A stretch of 64,000 nucleotides of DNA from Synechococcus sp. BIOS-E4-1 (GCF_014279995.1 NZ_CP047935.1:2687494-2751493), one strand, 5' to 3'; shown: positions 43,520 through 50,925, counted from the stretch's first letter. A program made the numbers and translations. Notes: a model not told the origin generated them from the sequence alone.

Positions 43520-43987
43520 TCACTCCCTGACGTTGCTGTTGGTTCGCTCGTTCTCTGCGTCCTCTGCAGCAATCAGCCGCTTTGCCTGGCGCTCATCACC
43601 ACCAGCACGAACCACAGCGTTCTGGAAGCGCTTCTGATTGGCGCCGTCTTCCATTGCCTTCAGCTGTGCCTCGAGGCTCTTCTCTCGCTGCTGCCGAAAC
43701 TCAGCAACGAACTCAGGATCGTGGTTCCAGAGATCAGCCTGCGCCGCAGCACTCAGCTCCTCTCCGGTGTGCAGCTCCGCCATCGTCGCCACACTCAAAC
43801 TTCCACCAGCAGCAACGCGCCACCTAGCAGCCTGTGCTGGATCAATCTCTGCGATCGCTGCCTGCAACATCCCCGCAGTAGATCCACTCTTTTCAAATGG
43901 ATTAGACGAGCTGATCTTGCTTGAATCAATGCCTGCCATCTTGCAAGCTCGATTCAATAATTGAATCTGCTTTGGTGTCATTTTCAT
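43520..43987 (-). CDS. Phage-like helical protein, 155 aa
   Basis: MKMTPKQIQLLNRACKMAGI, an Ala/Gln/Glu-rich chain (DPEFVAEFRQQREKSLEAQL) and charged C-terminus. It ends 7 bp before the next gene, so same operon. Composition and gene order suggest a small phage structural or terminase-adjacent gene; no family recognised. Confidence 0.6.
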   Translation of the reverse strand: MKMTPKQIQLLNRACKMAGIDSSKISSSNPFEKSGSTAGMLQAAIAEIDPAQAARWRVAAGGSLSVATMAELHTGEELSAAAQADLWNHDPEFVAEFRQQREKSLEAQLKAMEDGANQKRFQNAVVRAGGDERQAKRLIAAEDAENERTNSNVRE

Positions 43988-43999
43988 GTGGGCTGCAAT

Positions 44000-44150
44000 A
44001 TCCCAAATCACAACCCCATTCAAAAAATCAGTTTTATTTATCTCTGCTCAACTGCGCTCAATCGTGCCAAGCATTGATGGCTGATTTATGGGATTACTTG
44101 GGCTATTGAAGCAATAAGAGGCCCCTGTCAATCAAGAGGTTTTGAGTGTG
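44000..44150 (-). repeat. Orphan precursor-upstream repeat
   Basis: CTCAATCGTGCCAAGCATTG and flanks between the phage-like block and the precursor array. Confidence 0.5.
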
Positions 44151-44191
44151 TAGGTTTTGAAGCCGAGGGGGAAATCAGGCTACTTGCTCCA

Positions 44192-44410
44192 TCACCTTCC
44201 GAATGTGATTTCAGTACAGTCACCGCCACCAGCCACACCTTCTAGTTCCTCTTCACTGAGTTCAGTAATCTTATCAGCAGTGAATTCGTGGCCGTGTTCT
44301 TTAGCGATGCCCACAACGTCTTCAGGTGATTTTGCCGCTTTTAGCTTGGCTTGAAGACTGGTGTCTGCTTTGACTTTTTCGAGGAAAGCTTTGAGTTGTT
44401 CTAGGGACAT
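44192..44410 (-). CDS. Nif11-leader precursor, very short core
   Basis: 72 aa. Leader MSLEQLKAFLEKVKADTSLQ to EEELEGVAGG; core only GDCTEITFGR: one Cys and two Thr, both after the Cys. At best one ring. Subtype IAKEHGHEF. First of the second tandem array. Confidence 0.82.
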   Translation of the reverse strand: MSLEQLKAFLEKVKADTSLQAKLKAAKSPEDVVGIAKEHGHEFTADKITELSEEELEGVAGGGDCTEITFGR

Positions 44411-44429
44411 GGGTAACGTGCTTGTTAAG

Positions 44430-44463
44430 CAGTCATAGCACTTGTTTGCTGCAGAGGCTTTGG
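44430..44463 (-). promoter_or_regulatory. Precursor promoter, CTGCAG type
   Basis: Minus strand AAAGCCTCTGCAGCAAACAA then GTGCTATGAC. Confidence 0.55.
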
Positions 44464-44599
44464 TTAATACTTACTGCGCTTAATCGTGGCAGGTATTGAA
44501 GGATTATCTTAGGGCTGTTAGGGGTGATTGAAGGGGTAAAAAGCTTCTAAGGTTGCAGGGACTTTTGTGGGTGTAAGATTCATCAATTTTCTAAGATTC

Positions 44600-44866
44600 T
44601 CATTCGCATCGTACAACCGACACATAGCACTCAGAGATAGGAACACTCAACCGACAGTCGTCACTACCCCCAGCCGCGCCTTCCAGTTCTTTTTCAGAAA
44701 TCATCATTGATTGAGTGTTCTTTAAGTCGTCATCGGAAATACTAAACCCAGACTCTTTCGCAATTGCAAGAACTGCATCAGGATTCGATGCAGCTTTGAG
44801 CTTCTCCTGAAGGCTGGTGTCGCCTTCGACTTTTTCTAGGAACGCTTTGAGCTGTTCTTCTGACAT
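44600..44866 (-). CDS. Nif11-leader lanthipeptide precursor
   Basis: 88 aa. Leader MSEEQLKAFLEKVEGDTSLQ to EKELEGAAGG; core starts SDDCRLSVPISECYVSVVRC and ends in Glu, with three Cys and four Ser. Confidence 0.87.
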   Translation of the reverse strand: MSEEQLKAFLEKVEGDTSLQEKLKAASNPDAVLAIAKESGFSISDDDLKNTQSMMISEKELEGAAGGSDDCRLSVPISECYVSVVRCE

Positions 44867-44886
44867 GGGTATCAGGTCTGTTGATT

Positions 44887-44920
44887 AATTATAGCAACGC
44901 TCTGCAGCAAAGTCTTTGGC
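44887..44920 (-). promoter_or_regulatory. Precursor promoter, CTGCAG type
   Basis: Minus strand AAAGACTTTGCTGCAGAGCG then TTGCTATAAT, the closest to a consensus -10. Confidence 0.62.
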
Positions 44921-45047
44921 GAACAATTACTGCGCTCAATCATGCCAGTTGTTTGAGGCTGATTTATATGATTAGTCAGGTTACTGAAGCAGTAGAAAAC
45001 CCTTAATTTTGCGGGATGTTTGAGTGATCAAGATCACTATTTATATA

Positions 45048-45326
45048 TCACTTGCACTTAGGATCACACGCAAGTGTTGCCCCCACACAAATCGTCAATA
45101 TTGTCCAAGTATTGTTCACACATCCACCACCCCCAGCCGCGCCTTCAAGCTCTTCTTCTGAAAGTTCGGATTGAGCCTTAGTCAGGTCATCAGCAGAAAT
45201 ACTGAAACCTGCTTCCTTGGCAATCGCAAGAACTGCGTCTGAATCAGCAGCTGCTTTGAGCTTCTCCTGAAGGTTGGTGTCGCCCTTGACTTTTTCAAGG
45301 AAGGCTTTGAGTTGCTCTTCTGACAT
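45048..45326 (-). CDS. Nif11-leader lanthipeptide precursor
   Basis: 92 aa. Leader MSEEQLKAFLEKVKGDTNLQ to EEELEGAAGG; the core follows with two more Gly, starts CVNNTWTILTICVGATLACD and ends PKCK: four Cys and four Thr, a good candidate for several rings. Confidence 0.88.
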   Translation of the reverse strand: MSEEQLKAFLEKVKGDTNLQEKLKAAADSDAVLAIAKEAGFSISADDLTKAQSELSEEELEGAAGGGGCVNNTWTILTICVGATLACDPKCK

Positions 45327-45347
45327 GAGTAGCAGGTCTATTCAGTA

Positions 45348-45382
45348 GATATAGCAACGGTCTGCAGCAGTGTCTTTGGTTA
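45348..45382 (-). promoter_or_regulatory. Precursor promoter, CTGCAG type
   Basis: Minus strand AAAGACACTGCTGCAGACCG then TTGCTATATC. Confidence 0.62.
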
Positions 45383-45453
45383 ATAATTACTGCGCTCAAT
45401 GGTGCCAGGTATTGAAGGCTGATTTGTGGGCTGTTTGGCGTGATTGAAGAAAT

Positions 45454-45480
45454 AAAAACCCTGTGGTGGCAGGGGTTCTT
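45454..45480 (-). terminator. Hairpin terminator
   Basis: CCCCTGCC...CAGGG stem and T run on the minus strand, after the stop at 45528. Confidence 0.55.
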
Positions 45481-45527
45481 ATGAGTATACTTCTATGATC
45501 GTCTCAACTAACACACACGAAGCCTTC

Positions 45528-45782
45528 TTACTGTCCACTGTTGTATTTTACACATTTCCACTGTTGACTATTATTGATACATGGATTGGTCCCACCTCCA
45601 GCCGCCCCTTCCAGCTCATCATCTGAAATCTTGGTCCGAATGTCATCAGCTGAAAGCATAAACCCAGCCTCTTTCGCAATTGCAAGAGCTGCGTCAACAT
45701 CAGCGGCTGCTTTGAGCTGCTCCTGAAGACTGGTGTCTGCTTTGACCTTTTCTATGAACGCTTTGAGTTGTTCTTCTGACAC
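45528..45782 (-). CDS. Nif11-leader precursor with GTG start
   Basis: 84 aa. Same leader pattern (SEEQLKAFIEKVKADTSLQE to DDELEGAAGG) but the start codon is GTG where all array siblings have ATG. The core starts GTNPCINNSQQWKCVKYNSG, with two Cys, one Thr and two Ser. Confidence 0.87.
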   Translation of the reverse strand: MSEEQLKAFIEKVKADTSLQEQLKAAADVDAALAIAKEAGFMLSADDIRTKISDDELEGAAGGGTNPCINNSQQWKCVKYNSGQ

Positions 45783-45803
45783 GGTTAGCAGGTCTTTTAA
45801 GCA

Positions 45804-45840
45804 GTCATAGCAACGATGCTTTGAAGTGTCTTTGATTAAT
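45804..45840 (-). promoter_or_regulatory. Precursor promoter, degenerate CTGCAG type
   Basis: Minus strand AAAGACACTTCAAAGCATCG then TTGCTATGAC; the CTGCAG part is lost. Confidence 0.5.
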
Positions 45841-45909
45841 ACTTACTGCGCTCAATCGTGTCAGGCAATGAAGTCTTGTTTATGGGATTATTGACATTAT
45901 TGATGCAAT

Positions 45910-45938
45910 AAAAATCCCCTGTCAATGCAGGGGATTTG
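45910..45938 (-). terminator. Hairpin terminator
   Basis: CCCCTGC...GCAGGGG stem with T run on the minus strand, after the barrel-protein gene (stop at 45967). Confidence 0.65.
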
Positions 45939-45966
45939 GGAGTTGAACTTGACATCTAGTGTCCCA

Positions 45967-46974
45967 CTATAGTAGTGCCCATTCACCGCAGCCGAATTCC
46001 GTACAACCTCCCTTCCCCGGTCGGTCGTGCACACGTACATCTCGATTTTTTGGTGATACTGATAACGCATTAAGCGTCGGTGCTTCCCACTTTTTCTTCT
46101 TAGATGCTGTTGTGCTGGGACCACCAAAACGAATGCTGAGATCAGCAGAAACTCTTGTGTCGAATGCTTCGTCGTAGGAAATGTTTACCCCTGCTGTGAC
46201 TCCACTGGTCATTTCATAAGCCAAGCGTCCACGCACACCAGAGCCATCAACCTCTTCTTGATCACGGTGTTGGTAGTAATAACCAGCAGGGGCATGAAGT
46301 TGTGGACTAATGAAATAGCCAACATCTAGGCTGTAGGTGTTCAGTGCACCAGCGTCATAGTGACTATTTAGCTTTTGCTCAATATCCCCGAAGGGGATCA
46401 GCCCATAGCCATTAAAGGTCCAGCTGTTGGACACCGCTTCTGCGTTAATGGCGATCTGATTGAAAAAGATCGTTTGCTTATCAAAGACGGGGATACTGGT
46501 ATCGGCGTTGCCTGATTCAATAGTGCGGCTGTCGTAGCCAGCATTGAGGCCATACATCCAGCTGCGGTCGCCATTCAGCCAGCGGTAACCAACACGCGTT
46601 GAGGTGGACACTGTTCCACCAGCGACATCGGTATCGATTATGTTGCTGTCGCCCTCACGGTCAGCGAAGTTGGCATTGAGCAGCACATCAGCAAAGAACA
46701 CACTGTTCTCGCCAACAGCAATTGGAAAGAACCCGCCAATACCTGCTTGATTCGGTGTTCCTGCTCCTTGTAGAGCGCCTTGGAAGCCAAAGGTGGGCTT
46801 GACCACATCCTTGAGGCTGATGCCCATCACATCACCGAGATCCTCTGCGCTACCTGCCTCTTGAGCAGCTACTGGCTGAAGAGGAGTATTGGCGAGTGCC
46901 ATTGCAGCAACACCGCTCAGCGATAACGACAGGCGAAAGGAATGCTGTATTGGATCAGGCGTCAGTCCACGCAT
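45967..46974 (-). CDS. Outer-membrane beta-barrel (inverse-autotransporter-like)
   Basis: 335 aa. Signal peptide LSLSGVAAMALANTPLQPVA, cut near AAQ. The body has regular amphipathic strands typical of the intimin/invasin barrel: GGFFPIAVGENSVFFADVLL, VGYRWLNGDRSWMYGLNAGY, WTFNGYGLIPFGD. A Lys-rich linker (ASKKKKWEAP) and a tail SVSPKNRDVRVHDRPGKG follow, with two late Cys. No passenger domain follows, so it is a free barrel in the outer membrane. The frame extends upstream, but 46974 gives the signal peptide. Confidence 0.78.
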   Translation of the reverse strand: MRGLTPDPIQHSFRLSLSLSGVAAMALANTPLQPVAAQEAGSAEDLGDVMGISLKDVVKPTFGFQGALQGAGTPNQAGIGGFFPIAVGENSVFFADVLLNANFADREGDSNIIDTDVAGGTVSTSTRVGYRWLNGDRSWMYGLNAGYDSRTIESGNADTSIPVFDKQTIFFNQIAINAEAVSNSWTFNGYGLIPFGDIEQKLNSHYDAGALNTYSLDVGYFISPQLHAPAGYYYQHRDQEEVDGSGVRGRLAYEMTSGVTAGVNISYDEAFDTRVSADLSIRFGGPSTTASKKKKWEAPTLNALSVSPKNRDVRVHDRPGKGGCTEFGCGEWALL

Positions 46975-47032
46975 GATGCCGGGCTTTGCTTGGTTGCGCC
47001 TGTCATCGCAATTGTTCTCTTCGACTGCCAAT

Positions 47033-47056
47033 AAAAAACCCCGCACTTGGCGGGGC
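47033..47056 (-). terminator. Hairpin terminator
   Basis: CCCCGC/GCGGGG stem and T run on the minus strand, after the precursor-like gene at 47096. Confidence 0.65.
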
Positions 47057-47095
47057 GTAATTTGTCTCACTTGTTGAGAGGCCTGCGTTTAGTTT

Positions 47096-47538
47096 TTACA
47101 AACATCTTCCCAGAGGTGAGAGACAGCGATCGAGTGGTCGATCCAGATTGCCGAGGTACCTTCCCCCAGCAGCAGCTTCCAACTCTTTATCAAAGAGTGG
47201 TTGAAGCTCTGCCTGGTTGGATGTTGGAACAGCGTCCTTGGCTCTTAGTTGATCACGTATTCAGCGGCGGGCATGTTGAATTTCCCGTCTTTGGCCCATT
47301 CCGCGTAGAGATCCGCGCCCATGGTCACCTCGGCGGTGAACTTCCCCAGCGTCACGTTGCTGTGGCCCTTGCTCGAACTGCTTTCAGTGCGGGTGTTGAT
47401 GTGTTGTTTCTGGTTTTGGATGTCCTCTTCGCGAGGCGAAATCCAGAGTCCCCATGCCTTTGTGTTGATCTCTTCCCGAGGGTTCATCGATTCGTAGCTG
47501 ATGAGTCCACCATCCCCGGAGGCCAGGGGTGGGCGCAT
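47096..47538 (-). pseudogene. Frameshifted GG-core peptide precursor, non-Nif11
   Basis: Upstream frame (47538-47245) is protein-like: NTKAWGLWISPREEDIQNQK ... AKDGKFNMPAAEYVIN, stop. A second frame overlapping its end reads QLRAKDAVPTSNQAELQPLF, DKELEAAAGG and core RYLGNLDRPLDRCLSPLGRC plus Leu. One frame change near 47250 would fuse them into a ~145-aa precursor with a GG site and a two-Cys core. The leader is not the Nif11 type. Confidence 0.5.
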
Positions 47539-47754
47539 CACCTGATCGGGGGGTTTCGATGACAAAACTGCAATGGACAGATAAAAAAAGAGGAGGGCCC
47601 CACCCTCCTCAGATCGACGCGTCTTCAACTTTCCCGTCCTCAGACGAGCTAACAGTGCAGAACGGCGAACAGATACGTCGTAGTTATAAATACTTAGGCG
47701 AGCATCCCCTCACTTTGGGTTTCGGTCTGGTGAGCTTCCTGCATGCGGGAACTT

Positions 47755-47889
47755 TCAGCCTTCGGCCTCGCGGCTGTAGAGCTGCGAGCTGATCGCCATC
47801 AGCGCCAAGAAAACAGTGCTGATGGACAGAATTACGAGACTGTCGATGGTCTTTGACCTCTTCTGGAGTGGAAAGACTCTCGCAGAGAT
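47755..47889 (-). pseudogene. Possible fifth microprotein copy, no start codon
   Basis: TIDSLVILSISTVFLALMAI then SSQLYSREAEG follows in frame right after the stop of the microprotein at 47890. The layout copies the coupled pair at 41444/41536, but no ATG is visible. Confidence 0.35.
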
Positions 47890-48021
47890 TTAATCCGAAC
47901 TTTCCGTCTCAACCTGGACAGTCAGCCGATCACTGAGCCCAGCTGCCTTGTAAAGGCTGAGCGTGAAGCAAGCAGCGCCAAAACTGACGATCAGAACTAG
48001 GAGGTCGGTGGTGCCGAACAT
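47890..48021 (-). CDS. 43-aa single-pass microprotein (family copy)
   Basis: MFGTTDLLVLIVSFGAACFT then LSLYKAAGLSDRLTVQVETE. Nearly identical in its first 27 residues to the peptide at 14030, with a longer acidic tail. Confidence 0.6.
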   Translation of the reverse strand: MFGTTDLLVLIVSFGAACFTLSLYKAAGLSDRLTVQVETESSD

Positions 48022-48583
48022 GAACTTTCTGCTGATGAACAAATGTTAAGCGGCTCATTGCAGAATGTAAAGCGGATATCCGTAACGGCTTTCGCTGCCC
48101 GCGCTGTCCGGGTCCAGCTGGACAGTGAATCGCTCGCTTGGGGGATGCGCCTTCACCACCCTCTCAGCGACGGTGAATTGTCTTTAACTAATAATTACTG
48201 CGCTCAAATGTCGATCAGATCAGCGCAAGCGACACCACAACAGCACTGGTGAAATGGCCAACATCACGGCGCGGCTGCTTTGTGAGGGGAGGCCGCGTGA
48301 TGACGAGCCCGGTGACACCGCCATTTCCGCCGGGCAGATCGTCATATCAGCCACGTGGGTGAACAGGATCAAAAGTCGAGTGGATGTCCGCAAGCGACAC
48401 CAAGGTGACGATCAGGTCAGCGACAACACCAAACGACGCTGCCGCAATGATCAACATCAAAATGTGATCGCATCCTCTGAGTTCTTGCGGTCACGTGACG
48501 ATGAGTCCGTCAACAGCTCCTGCCGGACAAGTCGTCATGCCTGCCACCCGGATTGAACGGGATCACCCGGTCGAAGTTCCTAA
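48022..48583. other. Decayed DNA with internal repeats
   Basis: Imperfect internal repeats (GTGATGACGAGCCCGGT at about 48297, GTGACGATGAGTCCGTC at about 48494) and CGCAAGCGACACCA twice. No intact frame with good composition. Confidence 0.4.
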
Positions 48584-48639
48584 AACCGAACTTCAAAGGG
48601 CGGTTGGCTCACTTCCAGGGAACACCCATCGGGCATAGA
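48584..48639 (+). promoter_or_regulatory. AACCG-N12-CGGTT dyad plus -10 box
   Basis: Dyad at 48584-48605 and CATAGA at 48634-48639, with 28 bp between. The ATG of metallothionein is 27 bp further. Confidence 0.8.
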
Positions 48640-48666
48640 CCGAAGGCATCACTCTAGGAGTGAATC

Positions 48667-48837
48667 ATGAATTCGACTTTCGTCAAATGCCAATGCTTTG
48701 ACCCCGAGTGTCAGTGCCGAATCGAGGTCACAAAAGCTGTGATGCGCAACGGCAAAGCTTTCTGCTCTGAGGGATGCGCTGATGGGCATGGCTGTGGTTG
48801 CAATCGGGGGCTTTGCCCAAACGCACCGATTCTGTGA
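48667..48837 (+). CDS. smtA: Bacterial metallothionein
   Basis: 56 aa. KCQCFDPECQCRIEVTKAVM, GKAFCSEGCADGHGCGCNRG and LCPN: ten Cys and one His in the order of cyanobacterial SmtA/BmtA proteins, including the KAVMRNGKAFCSE stretch of the zinc-finger-like fold. Binds zinc or other thiophilic metals in the cytosol. AGGAG site before the ATG. No SmtB repressor gene is adjacent; instead it has the dyad promoter shared with dps. Confidence 0.9.
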   Translation: MNSTFVKCQCFDPECQCRIEVTKAVMRNGKAFCSEGCADGHGCGCNRGLCPNAPIL

Positions 48838-48854
48838 ACCCCGATTGAACGGTG

Positions 48855-49118
48855 TCACCACCTGGGCTGACACCGCTTCCAACCACCTGACTTCTGCATG
48901 GTTTCCAAGGCTTCGATGGCGTTGTGGCGCAGCATCCTGCGAATCACTGGCTGACCACCGCCGCGTAATGGCCTGGGCTCGACGATGACCCACTGGGCAT
49001 GAGAAGTCGGATTGGCGTTGGTGAAGCTGCAGACCTTCCCCTGCTGATCATTCAGCAACCAGCCGACACCATTCTTTGGTGGGTGCCGTTCAACCTGTGG
49101 GCGGTCCTTGTTCGGCAT
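48855..49118 (-). CDS. DUF1651-like protein, intact repeat-type member
   Basis: 87 aa. MPNKDRPQVERHPPKNGVGW, LLNDQQGKVCSFTNANPTSH, AQWVIVEPRPLRGGGQPVIR, RMLRHNAIEALETMQKSGGW. It serves as the reference for the many broken copies in the window. Convergent with the metallothionein gene. Function unknown. Confidence 0.65.
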   Translation of the reverse strand: MPNKDRPQVERHPPKNGVGWLLNDQQGKVCSFTNANPTSHAQWVIVEPRPLRGGGQPVIRRMLRHNAIEALETMQKSGGWKRCQPRW

Positions 49119-49182
49119 GACGCCACGATGGCGAAACGGCCTTGCGAATGCTGGGCAAACTGGAACCTGCAATCAGTTGTTC

Positions 49183-49449
49183 ATGCCAGAAACCACCAGC
49201 CCGAAAGTCGAACTGACGTGTCTGCAGGGGTTGGCTGATCTGGAACGAATCGAAGGGCCATTTCTGAATGCACTGACCGCAAGCGACCCCGAGGGAGCGG
49301 CGGTCATGCTGCGTTTGTTGCTGGCTCACATGGCATCGACCAGCAAACGGGTGATGTTGGCAATGGTGCTGGACCGGGTGGATGCAGGTGACCTGGGCAG
49401 CTTCAAACCGACAAATCACCCCGGACTGCAAAGTGCTGCAGAAGCCTGA
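49183..49449 (+). CDS. Unknown 88-aa helical protein
   Basis: MPETTSPKVELTCLQGLADL, then LNALTASDPEGAAVMLRLLL and a Ser/Lys-rich middle. Soluble, likely all-helical. A copy with an in-frame stop lies at 51088. Start fixed by comparison with that copy. Not recognised. Confidence 0.6.
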   Translation: MPETTSPKVELTCLQGLADLERIEGPFLNALTASDPEGAAVMLRLLLAHMASTSKRVMLAMVLDRVDAGDLGSFKPTNHPGLQSAAEA

Positions 49450-49585
49450 AACAGGTCTGCAAAAGGGTGAGAGCAGTGCTCTCACTTTTTCGTCAAACCC
49501 TGCTTGCAGCGGATTGCAGGCACTTGCGGGTGAGAGCAGAAATCCAGCCCCTGACTAGAAAACCCTTGCAATGACTGGGCTCGGG

Positions 49586-49633
49586 GACGCCTTCGTAAAG
49601 CGTGGGTCGCCTGTTCAAGTCAGGTCATCGGCT
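49586..49633 (+). repeat. tRNA-Thr(CGU) 3'-half remnant
   Basis: ACGCC TTCGTAA AGCGT forms an anticodon arm with CGT at the anticodon; GCCTG TTCAAGT CAGGT forms a T-arm; CATCGGCT fits the acceptor 3' strand. No D-arm or matching GCCGATG 5' strand is found upstream. Confidence 0.65.
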
Positions 49634-49921
49634 TAAGACTCAAACCCACTTACGGCTGGAGTTTTCCGCTGTAACTGGGTTTTTTCTTTGAGCGCATTTT
49701 TGCCTTTGCTCTCACCTTCATGGCTGCCACGGCCCAATCGATCACAAGAATGCGCAGCAGCTGCCCTAAAGCCTCGTCTGTCCAAAACATGAGGTGCAAG
49801 GTCTTCCTGAGCGTTCGATCCGGCAAGGGAGACACCCCCCGCCAACACCGAGACGCTGCCAATCGCCTGGGCCGCTGACACCGTTCCTGAGAGAGTTCAG
49901 CTGATCACCGCACTACAGACG

Positions 49922-50116
49922 TTGGTAGGTGAAGGTTTCGACCTGCGTGATGCGGTCGTCAGGTCCACTGAGCCCGCTACGGCCACACGTCCAACAGTGG
50001 CCAGCCCTTTTCCCAGTATCCCCGAGACAACCTTGTCCCATCGCAGATCAAAGCAGCTTCGGCATTGCCGCCCTAGGTCAGGGACTGACATTCCCGAACT
50101 CTGGTTAGAGAGATGA
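49922..50116 (+). CDS. Small coupled gene, copy A (uncertain)
   Basis: Frame reading LVGEGFDLRDAVVRSTEPAT, open upstream without ATG (VPERVQLITALQTL); TTG start is a guess. Its stop overlaps the ATG of the next gene (ATGA), which argues that it is real or was. Confidence 0.35.
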   Translation: MVGEGFDLRDAVVRSTEPATATRPTVASPFPSIPETTLSHRRSKQLRHCRPRSGTDIPELWLER

Positions 50117-50229
50117 TCGATCGGGATGATGCTTGGGGTTTCAATATTCCGATGCTTGAAGGCGCCAATTTCAGCGAATCGCCAGGTTCTCAGCGATTGC
50201 TGGTTGAAGCGCTGATAGCGCAGCTGTAA
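50113..50229 (+). CDS. Truncated copy of the 51955 gene
   Basis: MIDRDDAWGFNIPMLEGANF matches the protein at 51955, then diverges and stops after 38 aa because the repeat ends. Confidence 0.45.
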   Translation: MIDRDDAWGFNIPMLEGANFSESPGSQRLLVEALIAQL

Positions 50230-50332
50230 TAGCAACTGCTCTCAGGCAGGAGGCTGGCTTCACGTTGGAGTATTCGGCTGACTCAAGCCTCGTTTGAATT
50301 GATCCGGGACAAGTCCCCTATCAGGGCCAAAG

Positions 50333-50539
50333 TCACCACCCGGGCTGACACCGCTTCCAGCCGCCAGACTTCTGCATTGTCTCCCATCCCTCAATCGCGT
50401 TGGGCCTGAGCATCCTTCTGATGACGGGCTGCCCCCTGCTGCGTAATGGCCTTGTCTCCACGACGACCCACTGCGCTTGTGCGGTTGGCATGTCATCCGA
50501 GGCCCGCAGAGCTAACCCATCTGCGCGTGGAAAAGTCAA
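50333..50539 (-). pseudogene. DUF1651-like, C-terminal two thirds
   Basis: TAQAQWVVVETRPLRSRGQP, VIRRMLRPNAIEGWETMQKS. N-terminal PNKDRP part missing. Confidence 0.55.
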
Positions 50540-50658
50540 TGCAGACGACTCTTCGGGACAAGGAGGTCAATCAACGGCCGGTCTTTGATTGGGATCAGTG
50601 AAGTCCGGCTCATCAGCTCTGTACAAGGTGAAACTCAGAATGCCTGCTGAGCATTTGG

Positions 50659-50925
50659 TCAACGCATATAGCCGCCGTAATTACAAAGCTTGTAGGCCGT
50701 TGCCAAAGCGTTTTTTGACCAGATTTGCCCGGGATCTAGCCAGTTTTGCCCGGAATCAATTGTCGCAATAGCGGCATTGAGGTTGTCATCACGCCAGCCG
50801 CCACCTGCCTTCAGTGCGATTGGGCAGAGTGCCCTGAGAGCTTTCTTTCGAGCCTGTTTATCCGGGTCTGCATGAGCAGGGAGGCTGACGGCAAGAGCCA
50901 GCAGGAATAGGGCGATGACCTTCAT
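50659..50925 (-). CDS. Secreted protein, 88 aa
   Basis: Signal peptide MKVIALFLLALAVSLPAHA, cut before DPDKQ. The mature part has two Cys (RALCPIAL, YKLCNYGG) and a central WRDDNLNAAIATIDSGQNW. It interrupts the tandem-unit pattern, so it may be an insertion. Not recognised. Confidence 0.65.
   Translation of the reverse strand: MKVIALFLLALAVSLPAHADPDKQARKKALRALCPIALKAGGGWRDDNLNAAIATIDSGQNWLDPGQIWSKNALATAYKLCNYGGYMR

Larger units (their letters stand above)
49583..50160. repeat. Large direct repeat, copy A (~580 bp)
   Basis: Nearly identical to 51430-52010. Contains the tRNA-Thr remnant and two small overlapping frames (49922-50116 and the start of 50113-50229). Also has a minus frame 49650-49790 (MFWTDEALGQLLRILVIDWA) that may be a 46-aa gene, likewise duplicated at 51492-51632. 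Confidence 0.85.

Noticed and set aside
49586-49633. tmRNA or full tRNA
   Set aside because: Only the 3' half of a tRNA-Thr is present; no matching GCCGATG 5' strand and no tag-peptide region.
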